Assembly: GCA_030681095.1 (NCBI GenBank)
Contig: JAUXTZ010000397.1
Span: forward strand, 1 to 38,519
Direction of reading: 5' to 3'
Length of the DNA: 38,519 bases
Origin: Burkholderiales bacterium
GTDB taxonomy: Bacteria > Pseudomonadota > Gammaproteobacteria > Burkholderiales > Thiobacteraceae
Made by a program: the position numbers and the translations under genes. A model generated the notes under the pieces. It had not been told where the DNA came from and did no database searches. It saw nothing but the letters and a program-made list of their open reading frames with translations. Below, one piece after another: positions 1 through 8,891 of this stretch (position 1 is its first letter; every line of letters starts with the position of its first letter).

Positions 1-62
1 TTTAGGTTTTGCTTGGCGCTCTTGGCGTCTTGGCGGTTAATGTTTTTAGGATTGAAAACAAA

Positions 63-1256
63 ATGCAATTGCGCGCAAACATCGGTATCACCCTCCTCGT
101 TCTCGCTCTCGCGGGTGCTTTGGTCTATGGCTTTCTGCCGCGCGCGGAGACGGTAGATATCGCCCCCGCAGTAAAAGGGCCGCTTGCTGTCACTATCGAA
201 GAGGAAGGCAAAACACGCGTCATGGAGCGATTTGTTGTCTCTGCGCCGATGTCGGGTTACGCACGGCGTATCGTTCTACGTGTGGGCGATGCGGTAAAGC
301 AGGGCCAGGTATTGGTAGAAATTGAACCCACTCGATCCGATGCGCTTGACCCGCGTTCACGCGTGCAAGCCCAAGCCCAAGTGAACGCCGCCCAAGCAAA
401 TGTCGCTGCCGCGCGAGAAAATGCGCGCGCTGCCGCAGCACAAGCTGATCTAGCGCGCCAAGAGTTGCAGCGCACCGAATCGCTACGCACGGCCAACTTT
501 ATTTCCGAACAAGCTTTGGATAAGGCGCGCTCGGAGGTCAGCCGCACCAAAGCCGCACATTTAGCTTCAGAGCATGCCATCAACGTCGCACGCTTCGAGC
601 TTGAGATGACACGCGCGGCACTCGCAAAAAGTAGCAGTTTGCAAACTGGCAAACCCGCCGAGACTTTAAGCGTGCGCGCACCAGTCGATGCCCATGTACT
701 TAAGTTGGTGCACGAGAGCGAAGGCACAGTGCAGGCGGGGCAACCCTTAATCGAGATTGGAAATCCCGAAACCTTGGAGGTGGTGGTCGAGGTGCTGTCC
801 ACCCATGCGGTGCAAATTGCGCCTGGCTCAAAGGTGCTGCTGGATCGCTGGGGCAGTAGTGAGACGCTACAAGGCGCGGTGCGCATGATCGAACCCGCTG
901 GGTTTACTAAAGTGTCCGCGCTCGGCGTGGAAGAGCAACGCGTACGCGTGATCGCAGACATTACCTCGCCGCGTGAAATTTGGCGTCGCCTGGGCGATAG
1001 TTACCGAGTAGAAGCGCGCTTTGTGGTTTGGGAAGGTGCAGATGTATTGCAAATTCCCGCCAGCGCCCTTTTTAAATTCAAGCAGGGTTGGGCTGTTTTT
1101 ATCGTGGAGAACGGTCGCGCGAAAACCCAACCGGTTGAAATCGGTCAACGCGCGGGACTGATCGTGCAGGTGCTATCGGGAATCAAAGCAGGGGATCAGA
1201 TCATCACGCATCCCGATGACAAGATTAAGGATGGAGGACGGGTGAAAGCGCGTTGA
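63..1256 (+). CDS. Efflux RND/HlyD-family periplasmic adaptor (membrane fusion) protein; start at 63 preferred over the ORF-track start at 9
   Basis: N-terminal TM (ITLLVLALAGALVYGFL), Ala-rich coiled-coil hairpin (AQAQVNAAQANVAAARENARAAAAQADLARQEL), biotinyl-lipoyl-like and beta-barrel segments (SVRAPVDAHVLKL...GTVQAGQPLIEIG). Confidence 0.85.
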   Translation: MQLRANIGITLLVLALAGALVYGFLPRAETVDIAPAVKGPLAVTIEEEGKTRVMERFVVSAPMSGYARRIVLRVGDAVKQGQVLVEIEPTRSDALDPRSRVQAQAQVNAAQANVAAARENARAAAAQADLARQELQRTESLRTANFISEQALDKARSEVSRTKAAHLASEHAINVARFELEMTRAALAKSSSLQTGKPAETLSVRAPVDAHVLKLVHESEGTVQAGQPLIEIGNPETLEVVVEVLSTHAVQIAPGSKVLLDRWGSSETLQGAVRMIEPAGFTKVSALGVEEQRVRVIADITSPREIWRRLGDSYRVEARFVVWEGADVLQIPASALFKFKQGWAVFIVENGRAKTQPVEIGQRAGLIVQVLSGIKAGDQIITHPDDKIKDGGRVKAR

Positions 1257-1275
1257 GATTGTGTATGGGCTTAAC

Positions 1276-1662
1276 CTAGCACGCCGCACGGCTGTCCGGT
1301 AGTTTCATGTCCACCACAATCTCTGAATAGGGCGCGAAAACCAAACCGTTCTCGTCCTTCTCGATCGCCATCCATTCGATCAGGCGTTCGCAATCGTTGT
1401 GCACATTTTTGTAGTCGCGTTTGAGTTGGCGGGCAAGTTCCGCTACGGTGGTCGCGCCGCTTTCGCGCAATGCGCCGATCAATTCCCATCGCTTGGGGGT
1501 AAAAACCGAGAACATTTTGCCGACTTCATCAAAGCCCACGCCGAAATAGGGTTTGACCCGCTTGCCTTGTTTAGCGGATTTCATGGCAGCCGCGGCACGT
1601 GTAAGGCTGGCTTCCATCGGCTCACCAACGGTCAGGTGCAGTACTGCATTATGGGCTTTCAT
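1276..1662 (-). CDS. HTH DNA-binding protein, HVO_A0114/TumA-like putative antitoxin
   Basis: HTH-like ELARQLKRDYKNVHNDCERLIEWMAIEK; 4-nt ATGA overlap with the upstream TumE-like ORF; strong SD AAGGAGG at 1670-1676 (minus). Confidence 0.75.
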   Translation of the reverse strand: MKAHNAVLHLTVGEPMEASLTRAAAAMKSAKQGKRVKPYFGVGFDEVGKMFSVFTPKRWELIGALRESGATTVAELARQLKRDYKNVHNDCERLIEWMAIEKDENGLVFAPYSEIVVDMKLPDSRAAC

Positions 1663-1940
1663 TTTGTTGCCTCCTTCACGTCTTGCCAGAAATCCGCCAA
1701 TAGTTGCGCTTCATCTACAAACTGGTAAGGCATCTCCTTTTTGCCTAGGTGTTTGTGATCGCCTTTGCCGCGTTCGTTGTCGTAACCGACTATTCGCTTG
1801 CCGTCATGCACAAATGCCAAGCGGTATTTGAAAGGGTGTTCTGATGGCGGGACGGGCGCAGGCACTTGCCAGACAATCATTTCGATAACGCCCCCGGCGT
1901 AAGAACGCTTCTCCCTATACAGCAGTTTGGCGCGATTCAT
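1659..1940 (-). CDS. TumE-like (DUF6516-type) putative toxin; start at ATG 1940 preferred over TTG 1976
   Basis: Small protein with KLLYREKRSYAGGVIEMIVWQVP...HPFKYRLAFVHDGKRIVGYDNERGKGDHKH, the typical TumE-family pattern (VGYDNERGKGDHxH), next to an HTH partner. Confidence 0.75.
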   Translation of the reverse strand: MNRAKLLYREKRSYAGGVIEMIVWQVPAPVPPSEHPFKYRLAFVHDGKRIVGYDNERGKGDHKHLGKKEMPYQFVDEAQLLADFWQDVKEATK

Positions 1941-1976
1941 TGTTGGATTATGGGCATTGCCACGGTATGGTGTCAA
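1938..1976 (-). promoter_or_regulatory. Sigma-70-type promoter of the TA module, predicted leaderless
   Basis: Minus strand reads TTGACA (1971-1976) - 18 nt - CATAAT (1947-1952) - 6 nt - ATG (1940-1938). Confidence 0.6.
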
Positions 1977-2013
1977 GGGCCATATTCCATCGTTGTTGCG
2001 TTATTGTTTAGCC

Positions 2014-2035
2014 AACGCCCGCTGTCGCGGGCGTT
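2014..2035. repeat. Perfect hairpin AACGCCCGC-TGTC-GCGGGCGTT
   Basis: 9-bp perfect arms with a 4-nt loop, between the phosphoribosyltransferase gene and the TA module. Confidence 0.7.
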
Positions 2036-2108
2036 GCCGTTACTACTGTTAACCGCTACTTATTGCCCGAATAAAAAAACCTGCGTAAGCGTTGTTAAAA
2101 AATCGGCG

Positions 2109-2750
2109 TTAATTCGCGGCTAAGTTTTGAAGTTTGAGAATCTCAATCACTTCCTCATCTTCCACCTGAGGAAAGTCGCGGTAAAACTGCCCGACCGCCC
2201 GAAAATCATACGGCGTTTCCAGACACACGACTTCATCGCAATAACCTGCCACTTTTTCGATCGTATCAGGTGGCGCAACCGGCACCGCGCAAATGAGCTT
2301 GGCCGTGCCCTTGGCGCGCAGCGAATGCAGGGCGGAAATCATGGTGGCGCCGGTGGCCAATCCATCATCCACCACGATCACGATGCGCCCGGTCGGATCG
2401 ATCGGTGCTCGAATCGGTGTGTACTGGGCGCGGCGCTTGCGCATGGTTTCCATCTGGCGTGATTTTTCCTGCTCGATGTAAGCCGGCGTCGCACCTGCCG
2501 CAAGCGCGTATTCCGAGACATAGATCCAACCGCTTTCGTCTACCGAACCGACGGCAAACTCCGCGTTGTAGGGAGCACCTAGCTTGCGCACCAACACCAC
2601 ATCCAACTCGCCTTGCAGCGCTTCGGCAATGCGTTTGGCCATGGGCACGGCGCCTCGGGGGATGGCCAGCACAAGCGGATGCTGCCCATGATAGGGGCTG
2701 AGCTTGGCGGCGAGTTGGTCAGCCGCGTCGATGCGATTTTTGAAGGGCAT
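2109..2750 (-). CDS. Phosphoribosyltransferase domain protein
   Basis: PRPP-binding motif IVIVVDDGLATGATMISAL; LAIPRGAVPMAKRIAEAL; LVRKLGAPYNAEFAVG. Confidence 0.9.
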   Translation of the reverse strand: MPFKNRIDAADQLAAKLSPYHGQHPLVLAIPRGAVPMAKRIAEALQGELDVVLVRKLGAPYNAEFAVGSVDESGWIYVSEYALAAGATPAYIEQEKSRQMETMRKRRAQYTPIRAPIDPTGRIVIVVDDGLATGATMISALHSLRAKGTAKLICAVPVAPPDTIEKVAGYCDEVVCLETPYDFRAVGQFYRDFPQVEDEEVIEILKLQNLAAN

Positions 2751-2792
2751 ATATTTATAATGGCCCCGATATAGCAGAAATCAAGTTAAGGA

Positions 2793-3908
2793 TTAGGCTT
2801 TATAGCCCCAAATCTTGGGTTTTTGGTTGAGCGTCACAACGACTTTGGATTTGATCAGCACTTCCTTGATCGCAAATTCGGCATGTGCACATTCGCGCTT
2901 GGCGTACACATTGACCGCTTGGCCGCGCGGATTGATGAAGCTGTAGACAATCGGCGCAGTCGGCGTGGGGCCGTGATGCGCCACCACCGCGATCTCGCCG
3001 TTGGCCAATTTGACGTAACAGCCGGGAGGGAAAACGCCCATCACCTTGATTAAGGTGTCGGTCATTTGACTATCGAGTTGCTTGCCGCGCTGCGCATAGA
3101 TTGCCTTAAACGCCGCATTGGCGATCTGCGCTGGACGGTGGGCTTGCGCGGTCACCAGCGCGGTATAGACATCGGCCACGGCGATCAGCCGTGCTTCGCG
3201 GCTTATGGCTTCACTCGCCAATTGCTTGGGATAACCGCTAGCGTCGAGCCGCTCATGATGCTGGGCGACCGCATTGAGCCAAGCCTTATCGCTCACTTCC
3301 AACTTTTGCAGCACTGCTACCCCCTGCTCGCAATGCGCTTGCATCTCCACCCGTTGCGCTGGCTCCAACGGTTTGGCCTGGATGCTCAGTTTATGCTGCA
3401 ACACGAGCTTGCCGATGTTCATGCAAAGTGCTGCGCTGAGCAGCGACAGCCGTTCTTCTGCCGACCAGCCCAATTGGCGCGCGACCAACTCGCACAGAAT
3501 GGCGCTATGAATCGGATGCGCGATGACATAGCGCACATCGGGCCCGATAAACACCCAGGCCACGCAGGCTTCGCGGTCGATCTCGCAGGCCGCTTGGATG
3601 GTTTTGGCGACCGCCAGCGTGCGCCCGGAAAAATTCGGCTCCACCGACATGTATCCAAACAAACGCTCCACCACACCCGGCAGGGCATCTAGCAAGACAA
3701 ACGGCGATTGTTTCGGTGGCTCGGGCGGCGCGTCGGCTTTGTCTTGCTTGGGGATGAATAAGCCATCGATGCACAGCTCTTCCAACTGGCGATGCGAGTT
3801 CACGACTTCTCCCGCCTTGAGCAATAAGGCGCCGTTGCGATCGTAGAGATTACACGGGAGTGGTTTACCGAGCGGAAATTGCTCGGCGCGGATCACTTGA
3901 AGTTCCAT
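2793..3908 (-). CDS. HD-GYP-family protein with degenerate HD pair (MNIGK) and retained GYP-like motif (DASGYP)
   Basis: HPIHSAILCELVARQLG...LCMNIGKLVLQ...HHERLDASGYPKQL...ARLIAVADVYTAL; start at ATG 3908 preferred. Confidence 0.85.
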   Translation of the reverse strand: MELQVIRAEQFPLGKPLPCNLYDRNGALLLKAGEVVNSHRQLEELCIDGLFIPKQDKADAPPEPPKQSPFVLLDALPGVVERLFGYMSVEPNFSGRTLAVAKTIQAACEIDREACVAWVFIGPDVRYVIAHPIHSAILCELVARQLGWSAEERLSLLSAALCMNIGKLVLQHKLSIQAKPLEPAQRVEMQAHCEQGVAVLQKLEVSDKAWLNAVAQHHERLDASGYPKQLASEAISREARLIAVADVYTALVTAQAHRPAQIANAAFKAIYAQRGKQLDSQMTDTLIKVMGVFPPGCYVKLANGEIAVVAHHGPTPTAPIVYSFINPRGQAVNVYAKRECAHAEFAIKEVLIKSKVVVTLNQKPKIWGYKA

Positions 3909-4020
3909 GGGCGCACCTAATGGGTGGAATAGGGTAAATAGCGGCATGGCGCACTGACAACTTAAACACGGACAGCAGGCCGCTAGGCAATTAGCTTATA
4001 ATTCAGGCTTTTCGCCTGCC

Positions 4021-7000
4021 ATGCTGCTTCCCGGCCCCCTCCCCACCCCTAGCCAATTTCGGCGCTATTCTGGTCTGATCGGTAGCGCCGATGCACTCGC
4101 TTTGGCCGAATTGGCGCAGGCAAAAAAACCCATTCTGGTGCTCACCGCCTCGGCGCTCGACGCGCAGCGCTTGAAGGATGAGATTCCCTGTTTCGACCCC
4201 AGCCTGTCGGTGCATTTGCTGCCAGATTGGGAAACGCTGCCTTATGACAAATTCTCGCCGCATCAGGATTTGATCTCGGAGCGGCTGGCAACGCTGAACC
4301 AGATTAGCCACAGTCAATTCGACATTGCGCTGGTGCCGGTGACCACCGCCCTGTATCGGCTGCCGCCGCTGGCTTTTCTCGCGGCGCATACTTTCTTTCT
4401 CAAACAGGGTGAAAAACTGGATGTGGATGGCTTACGCAAACAGTTGACACTAGCCTCTTACACCCACGTCACCCAAGTCCAGGCGCCGGGCGAATACAGC
4501 GTGCGCGGCGGGGTAATCGATCTGTTCCCGATGGGTAGCACGGTGCCCTATCGCATCGACTTGTTCGACAACGAAATCGAAACCCTGCGCACCTTCGATG
4601 TCGATACCCAGCGCAGTATCTACCCAGTGAAAGAAGTACGGCTGCTGCCAGCGCGCGAGTTTCCGCTGAACGAAGCCGGTATCAGCTGCTTTCGCCAAAA
4701 ATTTCGCGATCAGTTCGAGGGTGATCCATCCAAGCGCCGCTTATATAAAGACGTAAGCAACGGCATCTCGCCCCCCGGCATCGAGTATTACTTGCCGCTT
4801 TTTTTTGATGCGACGGCGACGCTGCTGGATTATCTGCCGCCCGAGCCACTGCTGTGCCTGCATCACGCGGTGCAGGATGCCGCGGATCAATTTTGGCGCG
4901 ACACCCGCTCGCGCTATGAGTTGTTGCGAGGTGACCGCGACCGGCCGCTGCTGCCGCCGGAAGATTTATTCTTATCCACCGATCAGTTGTTCGGGCAGCT
5001 CAAGGCATTCCCGCGCATCGAGTTGATCGAGGCGGCTGAGTTGCCCGCGCATACCGTCGCCTGCGCCACCGAACCCTTGCCGCCGATTCATGTGGATCGG
5101 CGCGCGGATCTGCCGCTTGCCCAGTTGCAGGGATTTCTTGACCACTTTGATGGCCGCGTATTGATCGCGGCGGAGAGCCTGGGGCGGCGCGAAACCATGG
5201 CGCAGTTGTTTACTGAGCAAGGCATTCATCCGGTGCTGTGCGATAACTATGCGGCATTCAACACCAGTACGGAAAGAATCATGCTCGCCGCGCTGCCAGT
5301 GAGCCAAGGCTTTGTCCTGCCAAGCGACAAAATCGCGCTGGTCACCGAGAGCGAGCTGTACGCGCTGCAAGTACGCCAAGCGCGGCTGCGCGAAGTGCGC
5401 AAAACCAGCTCGGAGCACTTGCTGCGCGACCTGTCCGAGGTGCGCGTGGGCGACCCGGTAGTGCATGAAGAACATGGCATCGGCCACTATCTGGGCCTAG
5501 TCACGCTCGATCTGGGTGAAGGTGAAACCGAGTTTCTGCATTTGGAATACGCCGGCGGCGACAAGCTGTACGTACCGGTGGCGAGCTTGCACCTGATCAG
5601 CCGCTACAGCGGTGGCGCACCGGAAACAGCACCGCTGCACCGGCTCGGCAGCGGCCAGTGGGAGAAAGCCAAGAAGAAAGCGCGCAAGCAAGTACGCGAC
5701 ACGGCGGCGGAACTGCTTAATCTCTACGCCCAGCGCGCGGCGCGGCAGGGCTATGCGTTCCAACTCAAGCCGCACGATTATGAAGCCTTCGCCGCTGGAT
5801 TCCCGTTCGAGGAGACGCCGGATCAATCCGCTGCCATCCTGGCGGTGATCGAAGACATGACGAACGGCAAGCCGATGGATCGCCTAGTGTGCGGCGATGT
5901 CGGTTTCGGCAAGACGGAGGTAGCGTTGCGCGCCGCCTTCCTCGCCGTGGCCGATGGCCGTCAGGTGGCGATCCTGGTGCCGACCACGCTGCTCGCGGAA
6001 CAGCATTTCAATACTTTCTCCGACCGCTTTGGGGAATGGCCGGTGAAGCTGGCCGAGTTGTCGCGCTTTCGCTCCGCCAAGGAGCAAGCCGAAGCGCTCA
6101 AGGGTTTGGCTGAGGGCAAGATCGATATCATCATCGGCACACATCGCCTGATACAAAAAGATGTCGTGTTCAAGAATCTGGGCTTGGTGATCATCGATGA
6201 AGAACACCGCTTTGGCGTGCGGCAAAAAGAGCGCTTGAAAGCGCTGCGCGCCGAAGTGGATGTGTTGACGCTCACCGCCACCCCCATCCCACGCACGCTA
6301 TCGATGTCGATGGACGGGTTGCGCGATTTTTCGGTGATCGCAACCGCACCGCAAAAGCGCCTGTCGATCAAAACCTTTGTGCACCCTTTTAGCGAAGGCC
6401 TGATCCGCGAGGCGGTGCTGCGCGAATTGAAGCGCGGCGGCCAGATCTATTTCCTGCACAACGAAGTCGAAACCATCCAAAACATGCATGAAAAGCTGGA
6501 GAAGCTCTTGCCTGAGGCGCGCATCAGTATCGCCCATGGCCAGATGCGCGAACGTGAGTTGGAGCATGTGATGCGCGATTTTTACCATCAACGCTTTAAC
6601 GTGCTGCTGTGCACCACGATTATCGAGACCGGTATCGACGTGCCGAGTGCCAACACCATCATCATGAACCGCGCGGATAAATTCGGTCTGGCCCAGTTGC
6701 ACCAATTGCGCGGGCGGGTCGGCCGCTCGCACCACCAGGCCTATGCCTATTTGCTCACGCAACCCGATACCGCACTCACCCCGGCCGCGAAGAAGCGCCT
6801 GGAAGCGATTCAGTTGATGGAAGACTTAGGGGTCGGCTTTCACCTGGCTATGCATGATCTGGAAATTCGCGGCGCGGGCGAGTTGCTGGGCGAGTCGCAA
6901 AGCGGCGAAATGCAGGAAATCGGCTTCACGCTGTATAGCGAAATGCTCAATAGCGCGGTCAAGGCGCTCAAAGCGGGCAAAGAGCCGGATATGGATGCGC

Positions 7001-7443
7001 CGCTGCATATCACCACCGAGATTAATCTGCATGCCCCAGCACTACTGCCCAATGACTACTGCGCCGACGTGCATGAGCGGCTGGTCATCTACAAGCGCTT
7101 GGCGAATTGCGACACGCAGGATGCGCTCGACGCCCTGCACGAAGAACTGATCGACCGCTTTGGCCTGCCACCGGCACAAGCCAAAACCCTGCTCGACACG
7201 CACCGCCTGCGCATCGCAGCCAAGCCGCTCGGCATCAGCCGCATCGATGCCCATAGCGATACGGTAACATTACAATTCATGCCCAACCCACCAATTGATC
7301 CCGGCAAGATCATTCAGTTGATTCAAACCAAAAAGCATTACAAACTCGCAGGGCCGGACAAGCTCAAAGTGGCTGTCGCGAGTGCAGACACGGCGCGGCG
7401 CGTGCAGGCGGTGCAGGAAATTTTTAAGGAATTAGCGGTGTAA
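4021..7443 (+). CDS. mfd: Transcription-repair coupling factor Mfd
   Basis: 1140 aa; UvrB-like N-term (LLPDWETLPYDKFSPHQDLISERLATL), CarD-like domain (GDPVVHEEHGIGHYLGL), helicase motifs (LVCGDVGFGKTEVALRAAF, DEEHRFGV, QLRGRVGRSHHQAYAYLL). Confidence 0.98.
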   Translation: MLLPGPLPTPSQFRRYSGLIGSADALALAELAQAKKPILVLTASALDAQRLKDEIPCFDPSLSVHLLPDWETLPYDKFSPHQDLISERLATLNQISHSQFDIALVPVTTALYRLPPLAFLAAHTFFLKQGEKLDVDGLRKQLTLASYTHVTQVQAPGEYSVRGGVIDLFPMGSTVPYRIDLFDNEIETLRTFDVDTQRSIYPVKEVRLLPAREFPLNEAGISCFRQKFRDQFEGDPSKRRLYKDVSNGISPPGIEYYLPLFFDATATLLDYLPPEPLLCLHHAVQDAADQFWRDTRSRYELLRGDRDRPLLPPEDLFLSTDQLFGQLKAFPRIELIEAAELPAHTVACATEPLPPIHVDRRADLPLAQLQGFLDHFDGRVLIAAESLGRRETMAQLFTEQGIHPVLCDNYAAFNTSTERIMLAALPVSQGFVLPSDKIALVTESELYALQVRQARLREVRKTSSEHLLRDLSEVRVGDPVVHEEHGIGHYLGLVTLDLGEGETEFLHLEYAGGDKLYVPVASLHLISRYSGGAPETAPLHRLGSGQWEKAKKKARKQVRDTAAELLNLYAQRAARQGYAFQLKPHDYEAFAAGFPFEETPDQSAAILAVIEDMTNGKPMDRLVCGDVGFGKTEVALRAAFLAVADGRQVAILVPTTLLAEQHFNTFSDRFGEWPVKLAELSRFRSAKEQAEALKGLAEGKIDIIIGTHRLIQKDVVFKNLGLVIIDEEHRFGVRQKERLKALRAEVDVLTLTATPIPRTLSMSMDGLRDFSVIATAPQKRLSIKTFVHPFSEGLIREAVLRELKRGGQIYFLHNEVETIQNMHEKLEKLLPEARISIAHGQMRERELEHVMRDFYHQRFNVLLCTTIIETGIDVPSANTIIMNRADKFGLAQLHQLRGRVGRSHHQAYAYLLTQPDTALTPAAKKRLEAIQLMEDLGVGFHLAMHDLEIRGAGELLGESQSGEMQEIGFTLYSEMLNSAVKALKAGKEPDMDAPLHITTEINLHAPALLPNDYCADVHERLVIYKRLANCDTQDALDALHEELIDRFGLPPAQAKTLLDTHRLRIAAKPLGISRIDAHSDTVTLQFMPNPPIDPGKIIQLIQTKKHYKLAGPDKLKVAVASADTARRVQAVQEIFKELAV

Positions 7444-7451
7444 ACCCTTTT

Positions 7452-7527
7452 GCCACAGAGGTCACAGAGCACACAGAGAAAACCTCCCTCTTACGCTGTT
7501 CTCTGTGACCTCTGTGTTCTCTGTGGC
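7452..7527. repeat. Long imperfect inverted repeat built from a CACAGAG-type unit
   Basis: Arm 1 gccacagaggtcacagagcacacagagaa (7452-7480) and arm 2 ttctctgtgacctctgtgttctctgtggc (7499-7527) match at 25/29 positions; 18-nt loop. Confidence 0.9.
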
Positions 7528-7556
7528 AAGATTTTGAAATTCAAGAAAGCACATCC

Positions 7557-8387
7557 ATGCATCTCATCATCCAAGGCGCCAACGTCGAAACCGCCGACCT
7601 CAAACAACTTGCCAAGCTGACCGGCGCAAATAACATTGAGCAGATTGCCGCCAATGTATTTCGCGTGAAGCCAGCCAGCCCCCATCCCGAGATCGAAGCG
7701 CTATGCGCCCAAACCCAGCTTGATTACGCCTTCGTGCCGGATACACAAACCCTGGATCAAATCGGCTTGGTGGTAATGGATATGGATTCGACCTTGATCA
7801 CCATCGAGTGCATCGATGAGATCGCCGATATGATGAATCTCAAACCCCAAGTGGCGGCGATCACCGAAGCTGCCATGCGCGGTGAGCTGGATTTCGCGCA
7901 GAGCCTGACCAAGCGCGTGGCGCTGCTCGCCGGCCTGGATGCCGGCGCACTGCAACGGGTATACGACGAACGCCTGCGCCTCTCCCCCGGCGCGGAGACT
8001 TTTATCAAAGCCTTACAGCAACGCGGCATCAAAACCCTGCTGGTCTCGGGCGGCTTCACTTTCTTTACCGATCGGATGAAAGCCCGGCTCAATCTCGACT
8101 ACACCGCATCGAATGTGCTGGAAATTATCGATGGGAAGCTGACCGGCCGCGTGCTGGGCAAAATTGTCGATGCCCAGGGTAAAGCGGATTGGCTCAAGCA
8201 GGTGCGCGACGAGTTGGGTTTGCGCCAAGCGCAAGTGATCGGCATCGGCGATGGCGCAAACGATCTGAAAATGTTGGGCGAGGCCGGCATCGGCATCGCT
8301 TATCACGCCAAACCCGTCGTGCGTGCGCAGACCAGCTATGCCATTAACTATGGCGGCCTGGACGCGGTACTGAATTTGTTCGTGTAG
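7557..8387 (+). CDS. serB: Phosphoserine phosphatase
   Basis: HAD motif I VVMDMDSTLITIECIDEIAD; TLLVSGGFTFFTDRMK; GIGDGANDLKMLGEAGIGIAYHAKP. Confidence 0.95.
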   Translation: MHLIIQGANVETADLKQLAKLTGANNIEQIAANVFRVKPASPHPEIEALCAQTQLDYAFVPDTQTLDQIGLVVMDMDSTLITIECIDEIADMMNLKPQVAAITEAAMRGELDFAQSLTKRVALLAGLDAGALQRVYDERLRLSPGAETFIKALQQRGIKTLLVSGGFTFFTDRMKARLNLDYTASNVLEIIDGKLTGRVLGKIVDAQGKADWLKQVRDELGLRQAQVIGIGDGANDLKMLGEAGIGIAYHAKPVVRAQTSYAINYGGLDAVLNLFV

Positions 8388-8467
8388 ATTGCCGCCTCAA
8401 CCCCACCGTACTCAACTATAGAAATTATTGATCGATCATTGCTCAACCTTTTGCGGGGCCAGCCGTT

Positions 8468-8503
8468 ATGAAATTTACAGGCGGCGAAATGGGTTTGCCG
8501 TAA
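8468..8503 (+). CDS. Possible 11-codon upstream ORF MKFTGGEMGLP, stop overlapping the SD of the next ORF
   Basis: atgaaatttacaggcggcgaaatgggtttgccgtaa, with TAA as the first bases of taaggaggtg. Confidence 0.25.
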   Translation: MKFTGGEMGLP

Positions 8504-8514
8504 GGAGGTGTGAC

Positions 8515-8733
8515 ATGTTAGTGATGAAAGACATGAGCACGGGCGAAGTTGATCCGATCGATGAATATGAGGAAGAAGCGCTTTCCTCGGGCTGGAATCC
8601 GGCGGTTGCCGATCTGATCCACCGCGAAATCGATCACTACGAGATCACGCAGGCGGAAAACACCATTCCGTCCGATCTGTCCGATGTGGACGTGAGCGAC
8701 TTTCTCGACAAAATGTACAGCTATATAGATTAG
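8515..8733 (+). CDS. Small acidic protein of unknown function (72 aa)
   Basis: Strong SD (taaggaggtg, 8501-8510) 4 nt before ATG 8515; MLVMKDMSTGEVDPIDEYEEEALSSGWNPAVADLIHREIDHYEITQAENTIPSDLSDVDVSDFLDKMYSYID. Confidence 0.65.
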   Translation: MLVMKDMSTGEVDPIDEYEEEALSSGWNPAVADLIHREIDHYEITQAENTIPSDLSDVDVSDFLDKMYSYID

Positions 8734-8771
8734 TCCGCGCGCCGGCCCCCGGCGCCCCGACTGGTCTAGCG

Positions 8772-8814
8772 AACGGCTGACCGAGCGGTTTTACTACCGC
8801 CGTCGGCCGTTTTT
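8772..8814 (+). terminator. Likely Rho-independent terminator downstream of the small acidic ORF
   Basis: aacggctgaccgagcggttttactaccgccgtcggccgttttt: GC-rich imperfect stem followed by a T-run. Confidence 0.6.
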
Positions 8815-8891
8815 CATTTCTCAGCCCGTTTTCTATCCCGGGTTCCCCGCCCTTGAGGTAAAATGGCCGTTTTTTACGGATATTTACGCGC

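Noticed and set aside
257-961. Long minus-strand ORF opposite the adaptor gene
   Set aside because: Fully antisense to a well-supported CDS; low-complexity Ser/Ala/Arg composition typical of shadow ORFs in GC-rich DNA.
3066-3692. 208-aa plus-strand ORF opposite the HD-GYP gene
   Set aside because: Shadow ORF; His/Arg/Gln-rich composition and no recognisable motif.
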